Shown here: positions 47,405-60,213 of the stretch, piece by piece
Numbering within the stretch: the stretch's first letter is position 1
How the letters are laid out: the number at the start of each line of letters is the position of its first letter
NCBI GenBank assembly: GCA_030549335.1
Contig: CM060190.1
Coordinates: 68,958,118-69,022,117 of the forward strand
DNA length: 64,000 nt
Direction of reading: 5' to 3'
Origin: Pontederia crassipes
Taxonomy: Eukaryota; Streptophyta; Magnoliopsida; Commelinales; Pontederiaceae
Made by a program: the position numbers and the translations under genes
Notes under the pieces: generated by a model
Seen by the model: the letters and a program-made list of their open reading frames with translations, nothing else
Database searches by the model: none
What the model was told of the DNA's origin: nothing

Positions 47405-47855
47405 GGTGTAACACCATTTAGGTGTAACCATATATATATGGGTGTAACACCATTTAGGTGTAACCTAGTGCAGCGATTAATTTTGATTCATCTATTTTAC
47501 ATCTACGACCTAGATAAAACACTCTACTCTACTCTCTCTCTCTCTCCAATCAACAGTGGCCGGATTTGGTTCAATGCCAATAGGACATGGCTCAACGACC
47601 AAGGGCGGACGCTCATAGAGACCGAGGGTGGTGATCGCAGAGGTCGAGGCACTCATGGAGGCGACGATCAGAGTTGGCTCACGGGGGCAACGATTGGGGT
47701 GCAAGAACTCGCAGGGGTCAAGGGCAAGCGCTCATAGGAGGTGAGGGACGGGTGCAAGTAGGGCTCAGGTGACGACAGGGACATGGGTGGGATCGATTAG
47801 GACTTCGGATGTTCAAGAGGGGAGCAGGTCACTCATAGAGGTCGGGTACCAACAG

Positions 47856-48206
47856 CGGAAATGACGCTTGTAGAGGAGGAGGAGGTCTGGCAATTTTATT
47901 TCGACAGTCCAATAGTCCAAATTAGGGCGTTGCACCATGCTACACATAAGGGGCATTATACCCTGTTACTGCCATATATATATATATATATGTGTGTGTA
48001 TGTATGTATGTATGTATGTATGATAAAATGGAGGTGTGAAGCACCCTTTGCTTACACAAAGTATGAGCTGTTCATATCAGCTCGGACGGCTCATATGATC
48101 GCACACGAGATTTCGATATCATCTCGCAAGATCTCCTCTCTCGCATGAAATCATCTCGCGATCCTGCAAAACCCTCTCCTCCTCTCAACCTCTCCTCCTC
48201 CCGTCC
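47856..48206. repeat. Tandem duplication of about 350 bp, unit 1
   Basis: From GACGCTTGTAGAGGAGGAGG through CCATGCTACACATAAGGGGC, the TATG tract, GGTGTGAAGCACCCTTTGCT and TCGATATCATCTCGCAAGAT to TCTCCTCCTCCCGTCC. The following unit repeats it almost exactly. Confidence 0.9.
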
Positions 48207-48326
48207 ACAAATGATGCTTGTAGGGGAGGAGGAGGTCTGGCGATTTTATTTCGATAGTCCAATAGTCCAAATTAGGGCGTTGCACCATGCTACACATAAG
48301 GGGCATTATACCCTGTTACTGTCATA

Positions 48327-48362
<36 letters not shown>

Positions 48363-48577
48363 TGTATGTATGTATGTATGTATGTATGTATGGTAAAATG
48401 GAGGTGTGAAGCACCCTTTGCTTACACAAAGTATGAGCTGTTCATATCAGCTCGGACGGCTCATATGATCGCACATGAGATTTCGATATCATCTCGCAAG
48501 ATCTCCTCTCTCGCACGAAATCATCTCGTGATCCTGCAAAACCCTCTCCTCCTCTCAGCCTCTCCTCCTCTCGTCCC
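48207..48577. repeat. Tandem duplication of about 370 bp, unit 2
   Basis: Begins AAATGATGCTTGTAGGGGAG and ends TCTCCTCCTCTCGTCC. It differs from unit 1 mainly in a longer TATG tract (48331-48392). Confidence 0.9.
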
Positions 48578-49439
48578 CTCCTCCTCTCTCTCACGCGAAG
48601 TCCTCCCCCATTCTCTCCTATCGACGGCAAGGGCGGCGAGGGAAGCCGTGATGTCGACGATCAATGGTGAGGGCGGCCAATCTGGAGCCCTCTCCCCTTT
48701 CTCACCTGAAGTTCTCCTTTTCATCCCTCTTTCTCTTCAATCGATGGCGAGGGAGGTCACGGTGACAACGAGGGCAGCAAACCTGGAGGCCGCGGAGATG
48801 GTGAGGGCGGCGAACCTAGAGGCTGCAGAGACGGTGAGGGCGGCGAACCTAGAGGCTATTGCGCCGATGATCGACAGTGAGGATGGCGAACCTAGAGGTT
48901 GTGGCGTCAACGATCGACGGCAAGGGCGAACGCTCCTCTCTCCGTCTCGCGATTTGGAGATCGACGGAGCAAAGAACATTGTGATCTTGGAGCCGACGAC
49001 CTCTCTCATGATATGGAGGCCACCGATGAGGCGACATGGAGACGGGGGCAGTGAGGTGACGTGGGTGCGATGTCGGAGCTAAACCCATCGAATCTGGCCA
49101 GGGAGAGAAAGGGTTCTCGCCAAGGCGACTCGGGTGTGATCTCGGAGTTAAACTCGTCGAATCTGACCGGGAAGAGAGAGGGTTGAACTTGAGAGAGGGA
49201 GGGGAGTTGAACTCTTCGGATTTGACCGGGGAGAGAGAAGGTCGGATCGGAGAGGGAGAGAGAAGGGGAGAGAGGAGATATTGGATGTGAGAAATTCGAT
49301 CAGTAGGATCGAATCTGAACGGTCAGAAATGCGCACCCACTTGAGCCGTCGAATCTCGTAGGTATGATCAAGATGCTGCATGATACATTATGACGCTCAT
49401 CACACCCATTTTACCCATATATAACTGACCAGTAACGTT

Positions 49440-50237
49440 TGTATTGGAATTTGAAGATTTCAAATTTCAAATATAGTACTTTGTGAACATAGAAAATGAG
49501 TTCATACTAATTAGTTAAGTATGAAATATAACAATATTAAATGAAAAGATATGTTCACATGTGTTATAATTGAAATTGTGTCATAAATGAGTTATCTCAT
49601 TAATGAAAGGATATTCTTAGATGAACTGTCGCATCACTTCATAAGTTCACTTTGAAGAGATATGTTCACATTTGAATGTGTGTACATATTTTAAGAGTTA
49701 TATTTACACTTGAATATATGTATTATTTTATCATAATTCTTGATATGTGTTCACATATCAATAGACGTGTCCTTTCATCATAAGATGTGTCCTTATATGA
49801 AAAGGAATTAATAGATGTATCTTTTGGATGAGAAGACATTAAAGGCATCCCTTTGTAAGGTACCATTTTAAGCCTATAAATAGGTTTTTCCTTCTTGCAT
49901 TTTCGATAATTCGAAAATAATTAAAAGTGATGAAAAGCAAAGAACTTGTGATAAGTACTATTTGTACAATATATGAAAATGCATTCGAGTGACATTACTA
50001 AAATAAGAGACTGAGTTCTTCATCAGCTATTAGTTGACGAACTCGGTGATTTCATTGTACCCCGAAAGTATTATTGTCACAAGTTCAATAGCAAATTTCG
50101 TGTGAGAATAAATAATTCTTTAAAAATAACGATTCGTCGTACCTCGAAGTATTGATATTCGTTTATTCTCTTTTTATCTACCCACTATTTTCAACTGTTT
50201 GTACCAATGAAATCTAGTCGAGGAGTGTCGATCGACA
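49440..50237 (+). mobile_element. LTR-like remnant with a TATA box
   Basis: Begins TGTATTGGAATTTGAAGATT and ends GTGTCGATCGACA, followed by TTTTGGTGTTAGCAGCGC, which looks like a primer-binding site. A clear TATA box (CTATAAATAGG, about 49874) lies two thirds... of the way from the left end is U3 and R follows, as in plant LTRs of about 800 bp. No second LTR or domain was found, so it is a fragment. Confidence 0.45.
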
Positions 50238-50719
50238 TTTTGGTGTTAGCAGCGCACTGCGATCATAAACAGGACCGTGCATGGGGATCGCTATCTTGAT
50301 TTAGATGGACCAACGCATATTAATATGTTCCAAAGTCAAATCTCTAATTCACATACTTCATCCAACATTTAACATTAGGACAAGACCCATTTACGATGCG
50401 CCACCCACCAACTATTTTTTTGCACTTTCAACCGTTTATTTATTTATTTATTTAATTTCCCCTCGATCGATCGCGTATTTAGTAATCCTGACAACGACGT
50501 ATCATGATCTCAGTACTCGACCATTACGTGGTTAGAAAAAGGTTGTGATCCGATCAGGGAACATGGTGGACTTGGTGATGAATTATATGTGACCCATAAG
50601 CTTTGTGCACTGCATAAAAGTGTCTCATCACTTAAAACTTGTTTCATTTTACATGTCCCCATGAAGTGAAAAGATAAATTCTGACCAAATTTTGTAAATT
50701 TATTAATTGTATTTAAAAT

Positions 50720-51250
50720 GATTATTTATCGTCCGATTATGTTAGAGTTAGTGAATACTTCAGAACCCCTTATTTCTCACACCGAGTTCGCCCACGTGAG
50801 CTTAGAGGAATCTAAATATTACCCAATTAGCAGTGCTGTTTACGTACGAACGAAAGGGGAGATTCGGGAGGCCCCGTCCCCCGACGGCGGTCCCGCTCGC
50901 CGATGAGCGGGCGGGGGTTCGGGAGCAGTGCCCCCGAAATCTATACGAGTTTTGGACTTTTGTTTAGTCGGCCCATGTGGTTCGGATTAGATTTTTTTCT
51001 CTGTTTGTTTGAGTTTTAAATCCGATTTGAAGAGGCTATTAATAGCCTAATTTCTTATGTAATCTGTGTGACGACTGTAAACCTAAAATGATATAGTGGA
51101 ATCTCTTTGCAGGACGTAGTCCTAATCTCAAAGGTGAACTTGAGTAAATTCGTGTGTCTTCTCTAATTTTTTTATTGTAATCTCTCTGCGATCTTCTCTC
51201 CTTGTTCTCGAATTTTCCCATCAGATTAATCGATTGTGTCGACCAAACTC
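50720..51250 (+). mobile_element. Second LTR-like remnant
   Basis: Contains a GC-rich patch (50860-50935, CGACGGCGGTCCCGCTCGCC) and then TAGTGGAATCTCTTTGCAGG, GACGTAGTCCTAATCTCAAA and GGTGAACTTGAGTAAATTCG, phrases typical of the U5 side of Ty1/copia-type LTRs. Borders are not defined. Confidence 0.4.
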
Positions 51251-51259
51251 TTTATAAGA

Positions 51260-52780
51260 ATTGAAACCTACTAATCCTTTCGCCCACAATGTTTAGAATG
51301 TCATAAATCAAATATTTGGAAAATATAATCAAGTGCAAAAGTGTTGAAATGAAAAGAAAAAAAATTAGGCACAAGTGGCGATACGCGTGGATGCATTCAT
51401 TTCATTTTTTGAAAATGTATATACGGTATAGTGATAATTTAGGTACCACTTAGTATGTCATATGATATAATATAATATGATCCTCACATAAATGATTAAA
51501 TTCGTGCGTACCATATGGAGCAAAAATGATTTATGTTCTTGCTAAAAAAAACGCCATGTGATTAACCGAGCCCAAAACCATATTATTATAAGATTATCCT
51601 TTTTTTAACACTTTGTTGCTGAATTAATACGATCAAGCTTTCTAAATTACAAATTAAAAAAAAAATTATGCAATTTGATTAGAGAATAACGGTTCATCTA
51701 GAGGATAGATATTTGATTGGAGTATAGCGATTAACTATTAACGAATAACGATTTATTTATAAATTTAATAAAAAATTATTTGATAAATATAACAGTTAAA
51801 TTAGTGTATTATATAAAATGACAAAAATAAACCTAACATATCATTTCTATACACATCACATGCATAAAAATTAATTTATAATATTTTATTCTGAATAATA
51901 ATAATTTTAAAATGTTATTTTAGCATAAAAATATTGATTGCTTCATAATAAAATTCTTATTTGGGTAATTAGAAAATGTGAAATATTAAAATAAAAATAA
52001 TATAGGATGTTTAATAATTAAATAAAATTTTATTTAAAAATATAATATAATAAGAATAAAATATAAAACTATTACCACTATACTCTATAAATCAGTAGTT
52101 CAAAATTCTATTGAGAAGAAAATAACGTTTCAATTTAATAAAATACTATCCCCTAATAAATATACTCTATTTTTTGAAGTTTGTAAATGTTAAAAGTTGA
52201 CAAACGTGACTTCTAGACGAGCGCGACCCAATTAGGCTTCAGCACAAAGTTGCCTCCTAGCCGCCTTCCAAATTGATTTATGTGCATTTATTACTTCACT
52301 ATGGGGATTAAAAAGGAAGCGAGAAAAAAAAAATATATCGCGTGACATAAATTGACTGCAAGCATTTAATTTGGGCAATTAAATAAGAAGAGTATCAAGT
52401 GGTAGTCGTAGAAGAAAATAAAAAGACAAGAAGGAGCATCTCAATATTCATTTTGGTGGTTTGTGAGATCCATTCGCTGCCTCCCTTTTTTGGAAATTCC
52501 ATGGGCTTCCTTCCTTCCTTCCTCTCAAAGAAAGTGCTTTTTGGTTGGAGGCAAAAAAAAAAAAAACTTAAGAAGGTGAAGGAAAAGATGAATAATAGTT
52601 TAACTATGTCTTATTAAATTTATAATAAAGGAGAAATGAGGATAAAATTGCCTTCATTCTCCTTATTTTTCTAACCCCATTGAAATGTAAAAAAAAACGA
52701 AGATATGTTTAACTAAAATAAAGATTACCATCTGAATATTCCAAAAATGGGTCAAATCATCCAATCCTATGGTGATTACA
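51260..52780. other. AT-rich spacer, possible third MITE-like copy
   Basis: 51690-52150 resembles the MITE-like elements at 17.9 and 45 kb in reverse orientation (ATAACGATTTATTTATAAAT), but too decayed to be sure. No gene. Confidence 0.3.
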
Positions 52781-52904
52781 GTACTAAAAACATCAGTTCT
52801 TTTTTTTTTTTTTGCCTTTTTTTCCCTGAATTACCTTCCCTGCATATCTTTCCTTGCCTAAATAATAAATCCCAAGGAAGGGATGGATCTTGAGCCAGCT
52901 TTTA

Positions 52905-53605
52905 GAACATCCTTGAGGTCTTTCTATGTTTTTTGCTTGTGGAATATTTGGAGAATGAGAAATGAAGCTCACTTTCAATCCAAACGGATTCTAATTGTGT
53001 GAAAGAGGACTATGGCTAGTATTATGATTATGCTAGAATTTCAATGTCCGAGACAACTGTCACACATCCTCCCGACCCAATTTGGGTCAAGCGAGAGCCC
53101 CCTCCACCAAGTTGGATTAGTCTATATTTGAATCTTTTATCGGATTCGAATTGGCCGGAGGTACCGGCTTTATTATTAGAATTTCTAATGGTAGTTTCAT
53201 TTGTGTAGGAGCATTGAGGAAAGACATTAAGACTGTTCTTGAGGCTGAAGCTGGGGATTAATGAAGGGGATTCATCTTTGCATGCGACTAGAGCAGCAAC
53301 GAGTCTATTGCGGGATTGATTATGCAAACTTGGTGAACATTATTCTTCGGAAGACCAATTGCCCATGGAGTATAGTGAACATTGTACGAAACTATGACAT
53401 GACATTGAGCTTTTAAAAAAATTTCGTTGTAATCATATCTACCGTGAAGCAAATTGTGCCATGAATTTTTTGGCTAACCTTGGTCGAGGCTTACCTTCTG
53501 ACCTTTTTTGGAAGAATGATCCTCCTCGAAATCTTCTCTATATTATGTATGAGGACAATTCACCACTTGTACTTAATAGATAAGAGTCCTTTTATAAAAA
53601 ATAAA
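52905..53605 (+). pseudogene. L1-type LINE relic, RNase H-like region
   Basis: Plus-strand frames give LWNIWRMRNEAHFQS (end of the zf-RVT part) near 52937-52980 and, after several stops, HIYREANCAMNFLANLGRGL near 53440-53495, the conserved end of the RNase H (RVT_3) domain of plant LINEs. An A-rich (AAAT)n tail follows at 53597-53618. Confidence 0.7.
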
Positions 53606-53619
53606 TAAATAAATAAAGT

Positions 53620-54305
53620 AGCCCCCTTCTGTTCTTTTTCTTTTGGAAGGAGCAAAGGGATCCAATGAACGGCCGAATCCCCTCATCACTGCTAGTACCA
53701 GCAACAGTTCATTGCATGCATTATACTAGTGCCATAAAATTTCATATTGAAATAATAATTTTTTTGTAGTAATCTCATATGGATAATTTTACTCATGCTG
53801 ACTCCTCTAACAATCATACATATTGATATGAATTAAATTTTAACTACGCCCGATTGATCCCGTGTTGGTTCCGAGTCATACAAATATAGTTTCTCAAAAA
53901 AAAAAAAAAGTACTTATCGCTCACCTTCAATACACTTTTCTATTGTAAACAGTGATTGATTTAAGAACTTTACCTGACATGTTTAGTACGAGAACAATCC
54001 GTTTTCATTTTTGTTATTAAACACCAATTTTATAGGTATGTAGGCTCCACATTGATAATTGCAGAACAAAAAGAAAAACAGAGACAAATTATACTGAAAC
54101 ATCACTGTTCTAATAAGAAGAATAAAGTGAAAACAAATGCATTTTGTTTTATAATTTACTAACATTTTATCAACGGGACCTAAAAAAACCTTTAATTAGG
54201 AGAAAAGAAGAAAGAAGCAGCTCCCCTTCCTCGAAGAGGAAAATAATATAGCTTTTAAAAGGGCCATTGTCCTTACTCATGGTGGTAGTTGATGATATAT
54301 GAAGG
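53620..54305. other. Spacer, 3' flank of the TlyA-like gene
   Basis: AT-rich; contains the probable 3' UTR of the minus-strand gene to the right. No separate gene. Confidence 0.4.
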
Positions 54306-54309
54306 GGCA

Positions 54310-57300
54310 TCATGTAGCTTTGTCAGGTATCCTGTGGAAGCAAGCCAGGAATTCAATGTTCCCCTCGGCACCCTTGATAGGGGATTCTATCCATCCCTTG
54401 CTGCAGAAGCCAAAACCTTCCACGCCTTTGATTATCCTGTCAAGAACCTAAAATCAACAATAAGATTAGATGGATGGACGTGTACCCCAAAACACAGCAC
54501 AAATGATTACGAGCTGCATTAGAGCAAATGACTGATTTTCCTGCTCAAAATGTGAAAAAAAAAGAAATCATCGCCGAAGATGTATGTACAAGGTTCATTA
54601 GTAACTTGCATCCAGCACACAAACGAATGCTATCATGCATGCAAGAGCAATGAATTCAATTCTTTGAAAAATATGCTCGAACTGTTAAAGCACAAACGAA
54701 GGTAGGAACAAGTAAACCGAATAGATATCGAAGCATTTAGGCAAAAGTAAACTCTAGTAGTTATAGTAGAAAATTTGATTTATTTACTTATTTATTTATG
54801 TATTTATTTCGGGGTGGGGAAATAGAAAGATTGATTTTATATACTCAATTAAACAGATAGAACACGATACTACTAAAAGAGTTAGTAAAGAATAAACTAC
54901 ATACTTCTTGATGAACTAAAGGATCTCTCACAATGCCACCTCCTCCAACCTGCAAAATGTTCTCAAAAATATATTCTTTAGTAAAAAAGACACATCATTA
55001 AGCAAGCTAACAAACTAAGGTGACAAGAATCGTATAACAAGTTCGCCTTATTTGAGTTCTTTTTGAGGAGTTTGTACTGGAACATTAGTTAACTAGCCTG
55101 ATTGGTTCAGTGTAGTTTGGTAAGGTCTGGTTTAGCACTTTAGCTTGACAACTGGAAAAAGGAAAAAGTAACAAAAAATGTAATTTATCATATTACATTG
55201 GCACTCTATGGCGAACCCTTACCACTTGTAAATGTTTGCACTAGTGATGAAAACTTACAACCTCACTTGGTAATTCTATGAACCAAAAGAAGAAAACCGA
55301 GCAACCAAAACTTTTTAATACGTTTAAAACTTGTGCTCTACCAATAACCTCTTTGAGATTAGGCACATTCCCTATAGTATCCTTCTAATATTTGAAGTTA
55401 TCATATAAATAGAAATACAGACCTGGCATTTTCGGGCCTCAAATTGAGGTTTTATCAATGTGATCAAGGTAGACTCCATTTTCATAACATTAACAACTGC
55501 AGGCATCACCTACACTTGACAAATACAAAAATTGAGAAAAAGCATTTAAATTGAATAAACTCAAAATTAATTAACTATTAGAGATGTGCAATCCACATGG
55601 CTTCCCAATGATAATATTCCCTGTGCCTTGTGTTTGTAGCTAATACTAATACTATGGGTTAGGTGCACATGGTTATGTAAACCAGTACTGAGGGGCAAGA
55701 AAATTTTGCCATTGCTAGATCAACTTGTACACATGTCAAATAAGTTGTATGGCAACTTGAACTATCACTCACAAGAGATTAAAGTAACCAGATGAACTTT
55801 GCTTCATCGAAAAAAGATGAACTTTTGACTGAAATATGTGATCAGGAGTATATTCAGCACAACATACCAAAAGTATAGATATGAATGATAAATCCAGAGT
55901 CACCAGGTCAACTTTCTCAGGTAGCCCAGGAAGATATCTTAGATTTGTTCTTTCAATGACAGAAACGCGTTCATCTCGGCGAATTTTATCTGCCACCTAA
56001 AAGTTGAAGAGAAACATTATAAAGTGTTCGGAGGATTCTGGAACAAGGCAAGAGTTGGTGCAGCTGAAGCAAAATGGAGCATTATTCTACAATTTCATGT
56101 TTCCAATATTGAATTTCTTAAATTCGTTCTCATGGTCTGATACAGGATGCTAATTGCATTTGTTTCATACATACAATCAAATATCTTTAACAGAATAACA
56201 AGAACAATAACAACAACAACAAAGCCTTATCCCACTAGGTGGGGTCGGCTACATGGATCATACGACGCCATTCCGCTCTATTAGTAACCAAACCTTTCGG
56301 TATATTATTCACCAATAAATCTTACTCTATTAGTTCGTCAAGTGTCCGCCTTGGCCTCCCTCTCCCTCTTTTAATCGGACTCCAGATTATTTGATCTACT
56401 CTTCTTACTGGCGTATCTAATGGTCTTCTCTAAACATGACCAAACCATCTCAAACGATTCTCTACCATTTTCTCACTAATAGGAGCCGCTCCGACTCGTT
56501 CACGTATATGGTCATTCCTAATCTTATCTAATCTTGTATGACCACACATCCATCTCAACATCCTCATTTCGGCTACCCCCACTTTACGTTCATGTTGTCC
56601 CTTCATAGCCCAACATTCACTACCATATAACGCTGCTGGTCTTATAGCAGTACGATAGAATTTTCCTTTAACTTTATTGGGTACTTTTCTATCACAAAGA
56701 ACTCCAGTGGATTTCCTTCACTTACACCAACCAGCTTGAATTCTATGATTAACATCGTCATCAATCTCACCATCTTGTCTTACAATTGATCCTAAATATT
56801 TAAACTTTGTCACTTGAGGAATTATATCCTCCCCTAGCCTAATTTTCAAATCGTCTCTAAGTTGTTTATTTGTGAAATTGCTATGCATATATTCTGTTTT
56901 ATTCCTACTTAAATGAAAACCCTTTGACTCCAACGTATTTCTCCATATTTCCAATTTTGTATTAATCTCTTCTCTTGAATCCGCTAAAAGTACTATATCA
57001 TCCGCAAATGCTATTTATTTATTAGAAGCAATGAGTTTTCAAAACAAAGATGAGTTCACTAAGTGGCTTAACATATTTTTTTTACATAATCAAGGCATTG
57101 CTTTTTAGAAGATCAAAGAAGGTCAATTTTGTTTTCAGGATGCCAATCGTAGTCTATTGCAGTTATGCTGATCAATGATTTGGATTTAATCTGTGATCAT
57201 GATCTTACCACAACTACAAATAATGCAAAAAAAAAAAAGTTGCTTTCAGCCATTGAGCAGACAAGGCACAATAGAAAGACACAATTGAAAAGGTTGCTTG

Positions 57301-60213
57301 ATGACTAGTTTCCCAGTGGACATGAACAACTACTATTCATGGGCAAAGACCGAAGATTTGAATACCTGTCCATAGCCAACATCGACGCCATAAACATGCA
57401 GTGCACCATGCTGAAGCAAACAATCAGTAAAGCCTCCTGTTGACAGGCCAGAATCAAGGGCTACTTTTCCAGCAATGTTAATATCTAATCGTTCTATAGC
57501 CGCTTCTAGCTTGTATCCTGCCCTGAATGAAGTAAAGGATTTAGATAGTAGGAAAAACCACAGTATATTGTAACAAATAGTTTGAAGGAACAAATGAGAG
57601 TTTTTCACTGAGCATCACCTACATACATATTTTGGAATTTCAGCCCTTATCTCAACGACTGAGTTATCAGACACAGGTGTGCCAGCTTTATTAACTACCC
57701 TTCCATCCACGATGACCTTGCCTGTGCTGACATCAAAATGAGATGTGCAGAAAAATAAGGCATACATGGATTTCAAAGTAACTAAATTTATTGGGTGTTA
57801 TACAAATATGTAAAAACTAAAAACCTAGGATGTGAAGTAATGCTTATGTGTCCGGAGCAAACTATATGTAATGATAACTTTGAAATACCACACTCATGTG
57901 CAACAGTCACAACCTGCATGATATGTGGTACTCTCTCAGGGGGTGATTTGTGGTATTCTTAGGAACTCAAAAATACTCCAAACTAAGATAACACATGGTA
58001 AAATAGTTGGTATCATAATATGAAAACCTGTGACAGCACTATACCAAAAGTTATGATTGCATAAAGATATCTTTTAATTGTTCTAAAATGTCCCTTCTCT
58101 TTTTGTGCAGTACATAAACACTATATTATGCACTGTGCAAATTGCGAAATGATTTAGAAGAAATCACAGTATCTCTTAACTTCCAGAAGTTTCAGGATCT
58201 TCTTCCCTTGAGAAGAAAAAAATGTTTTTTCTTAAAAATGAGATTGGTAGCAAGGTTTGATGTAGGATTCAGCAAATTATTATATTTTTTCTTTTCTAAA
58301 TAATCCACTGATCATGTCATATAAGATATTCGTCTGCATTAACCTTGATCCTTATTTTGTTTATCTAGAATACGTCCAAGAATAAATTGCATTAAAATTA
58401 CTGAACCAGAATCAATCGGTATCAAAAGAAGTCTAGATGGATCCTAAATTTAAACTGTAAAGTTCACTGCTGGGTCCAATACAACATAATATTATCATTG
58501 ATTAAAGAATGTGTATGCTCTATGATAACCAACTATTACAACAAGAAAGAAGCCTGATACTTAAAATCTAAATTTTAGTTCATGAGGACTACATGAATCA
58601 TTTGAAATTTCATCGAAAGGCCAGCACAAGGTGGAAATGCTACTAACCTTGTACAATCCACGATTGTATATAAGTTCGACTATATTCTTGGAACCTTTCA
58701 AGGCATATTTCATCCAATCGTTTCCTCCTAAAGTAAAATTACATAGTCAAAAATGCATTTCAAGTAAAGGATTTATGAGAAGAAATTCATAGGTAAACAG
58801 CTGAACTGCAAAAAAGAAGATGCCCATATTGGTTTTTCAAGTAACAAATATGATCAAGGTTGAGAGAAGAGCTCTAAAACAATATGAAGGAGTAAATTTC
58901 AGTCGTGGTATTCCCAGTAAGATCATCCACAACTTCACTTTGTAACATTACGGTCATCGAACTTTAGAAACGTTTCAGCCGCAGTCATCACGACCGATTG
59001 TAGCCAGTAAACCAATAAGTCACTAACGTAGATGCTTACGTGATGTCACGTCAATAATTTCTCTCTCCTCCACGTTAGATTTAAAAAATAAAAAAGGCCA
59101 CGTCAACATTTTTTCTACCTGCTCTGCCTAAACTTAATTTTGTATCTACATGGTCATCCAACTTTTTAAAACTTTCAAGCAAGGTCATTCAACTTTTCAA
59201 ATTTTCAATTGTGGTCATCACAAAAAACTTAAAATAAAATAATAATAATAATAGATATAAAAAAGTGAAGTTGGATGCCAACTACAACCGGTCGTGATGA
59301 CCGTGGCTGAAACGTTTCTAAAGTTTAATGATCGTAGTGTTACAAAGTGAAGTTGGATGGCCTTAGGACCATGAGTGAAATTTACTCCAATATGAAGTTT
59401 CTATATTTCATGCCATTGTGACATTTTTTTATTACACTAAAACATTTTCATTGTTGGTCAAGGTTTATCTTTCCGCTTTCGAATGAACATTCAAATAGTT
59501 AAATGTTAGTAGTCCTAAATACTGGTTGGACTTGAGAAAAAAAAAGATATTACTTCCCGTTAAAAACTTATCCACAAAAGTCATCATGACCTTAATGACT
59601 AATGCATTTTCATTTCATCATCTAAATTCTGGTTTGTGTCAAAATAACAAAGAAGTGTCATTTTGATACTCTTTCCAGTAGTTTGAAGGGAACAAAACCT
59701 GAAACGATGTCTTCTGCCATCACAGAAATAGCTCACAAACTAGATCGTTTTCAAAGTCAGCAATTCAAGAACATATCAGCACGTCGTCAATAGGAATGCA
59801 GCATTCTTACTCCGATCATTACAATAAAAGGGATTTCGCTACAAAAAGAGCACCTTTTTGGCAGTGGAAACTTTCTTTCTTTCGCGGTGGCAAATGCTCT
59901 CCGAGGACATGCATTGGCTTGCGCGGAAACCCACGTGACCGCAGAGGAAATCTCTACAATCATAAGAAAAACCACAAATTTAACAACCAAATGAAGGATG
60001 CAGAAAAAACAAATTAAGAGATCTTTGCTTCATTATAACAAACAGTTTGCGAACAGACGCATGTGACACCCGAAACCGCAAATTAGACAAACAGAAAGGG
60101 ATGCTTAGGCGCTCAATACGTTGAATCCTTCGTCCGCAGTCGCAGTAGAGAGCACAGGAGAGGAACGAGCTCCCCGGGGAACAACGACTAAAGAGCGCAA
60201 AGCGCGAAGCCAT
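54310..60213 (-). CDS. TlyA-like rRNA methyltransferase (S4 + FtsJ), nine exons
   Basis: Exons on the minus strand: 60213-60120, 59953-59854, 58727-58648, 57721-57619, 57522-57366, 55996-55868, 55509-55423, 54949-54905, 54447-54310. Phases agree throughout, giving about 310 residues. Exons 1-2 look like an organelle transit peptide (serine, arginine, few acids) and are the least sure. Exon 3 starts the S4 RNA-binding domain (RKRLDEICLERFQEYSRT), exon 4 continues it (GKVIVDGRVVNKAGTP). Exons 5-6 carry the SAM-binding FtsJ fold: ALDSGLSTGGFTDCLLQHGA, YGVDVGYGQ, RTNLRYLPGLPEKVDLVTLD and LSFISILLV. Exon 7 has TLITLIKPQFEARKCQ with the catalytic-type lysine; exons 8-9 end GFCSKGWIESPIKGAEGN and a stop. 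Bacterial TlyA methylates 16S/23S rRNA (2'-O). In plants it is annotated as hemolysin-related; a chloroplast or mitochondrial role is inferred. Intron 2 holds a MITE and intron 5 a LINE. Confidence 0.88.
56205..57013 (-). mobile_element. RTE-type LINE, 5'-truncated, in intron 5 of the TlyA-like gene
   Basis: Minus-strand frames read IAFADDIVLLADSREEIN (the RT active site), KFKYLGSIVRQDGEIDDDVN, HRIQAGWCK, then after shifts CDRKVPNKVKGKFYRTA, ECWAMKGQHERKVG, RWFGHV and HVADPT, ending in a TTG-repeat tail (CAA repeats at 56205-56222). This is the C-terminal third of an RTE reverse transcriptase. It is cut off just before the FADD motif. The frame has stops, so it is inactive. It lies within intron 5 (57365-55997). 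Confidence 0.9.
58880..58889. repeat. Target site duplication, left (intron MITE)
   Basis: CAATATGAAG, perfectly repeated at 59388-59397. Confidence 0.9.
58890..59387. mobile_element. 498-bp MITE with long inverted repeats and a 10-bp target duplication
   Basis: Ends GAGTAAATTTCA...TGAAATTTACTC. The inverted repeats are about 115 bases long: CAACTTCACTTTGTAACA, CTTTAGAAACGTTTCAGCC and GTCATCACGACCG match the complement of the right end. A perfect 10-bp duplication flanks it, in the Mutator size range (9-11). No coding capacity. It sits in intron 2 (59853-58728) of the TlyA-like gene. Confidence 0.92.

Larger units (their letters stand above)
47402..49425. mobile_element. Probable non-autonomous transposon with GC-rich filler
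   Basis: Left end: TATATATATGGGTGTAACACC (the unit GGGTGTAACACCATTTAGGT occurs twice, at about 47404 and 47439). Right end: CACACCCATTTTACCCATAT, roughly the inverse. Between them lie GC-rich segments (47600-47850 and 48560-49260) of GAGGTCG/GGCGAGG words and a tandem duplication. No transposase. The class is unknown, and the borders are tentative. Confidence 0.4.

Noticed and set aside
47276..47737. 153-codon frame beginning MYVCMYIYIC
   Set aside because: It is the TATG microsatellite read as codons, running into GC-rich filler.
47258..48392. CRISPR-like or satellite array
   Set aside because: The regular pattern is a simple TATG microsatellite and two copies of a 350-bp unit, not spaced repeats.
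48342..49082. 246-codon frame with repeated RAANLEAAE units
   Set aside because: It crosses a microsatellite and a tandem duplication; the repeated part reflects a DNA repeat in GC-rich filler, and no domain is seen.
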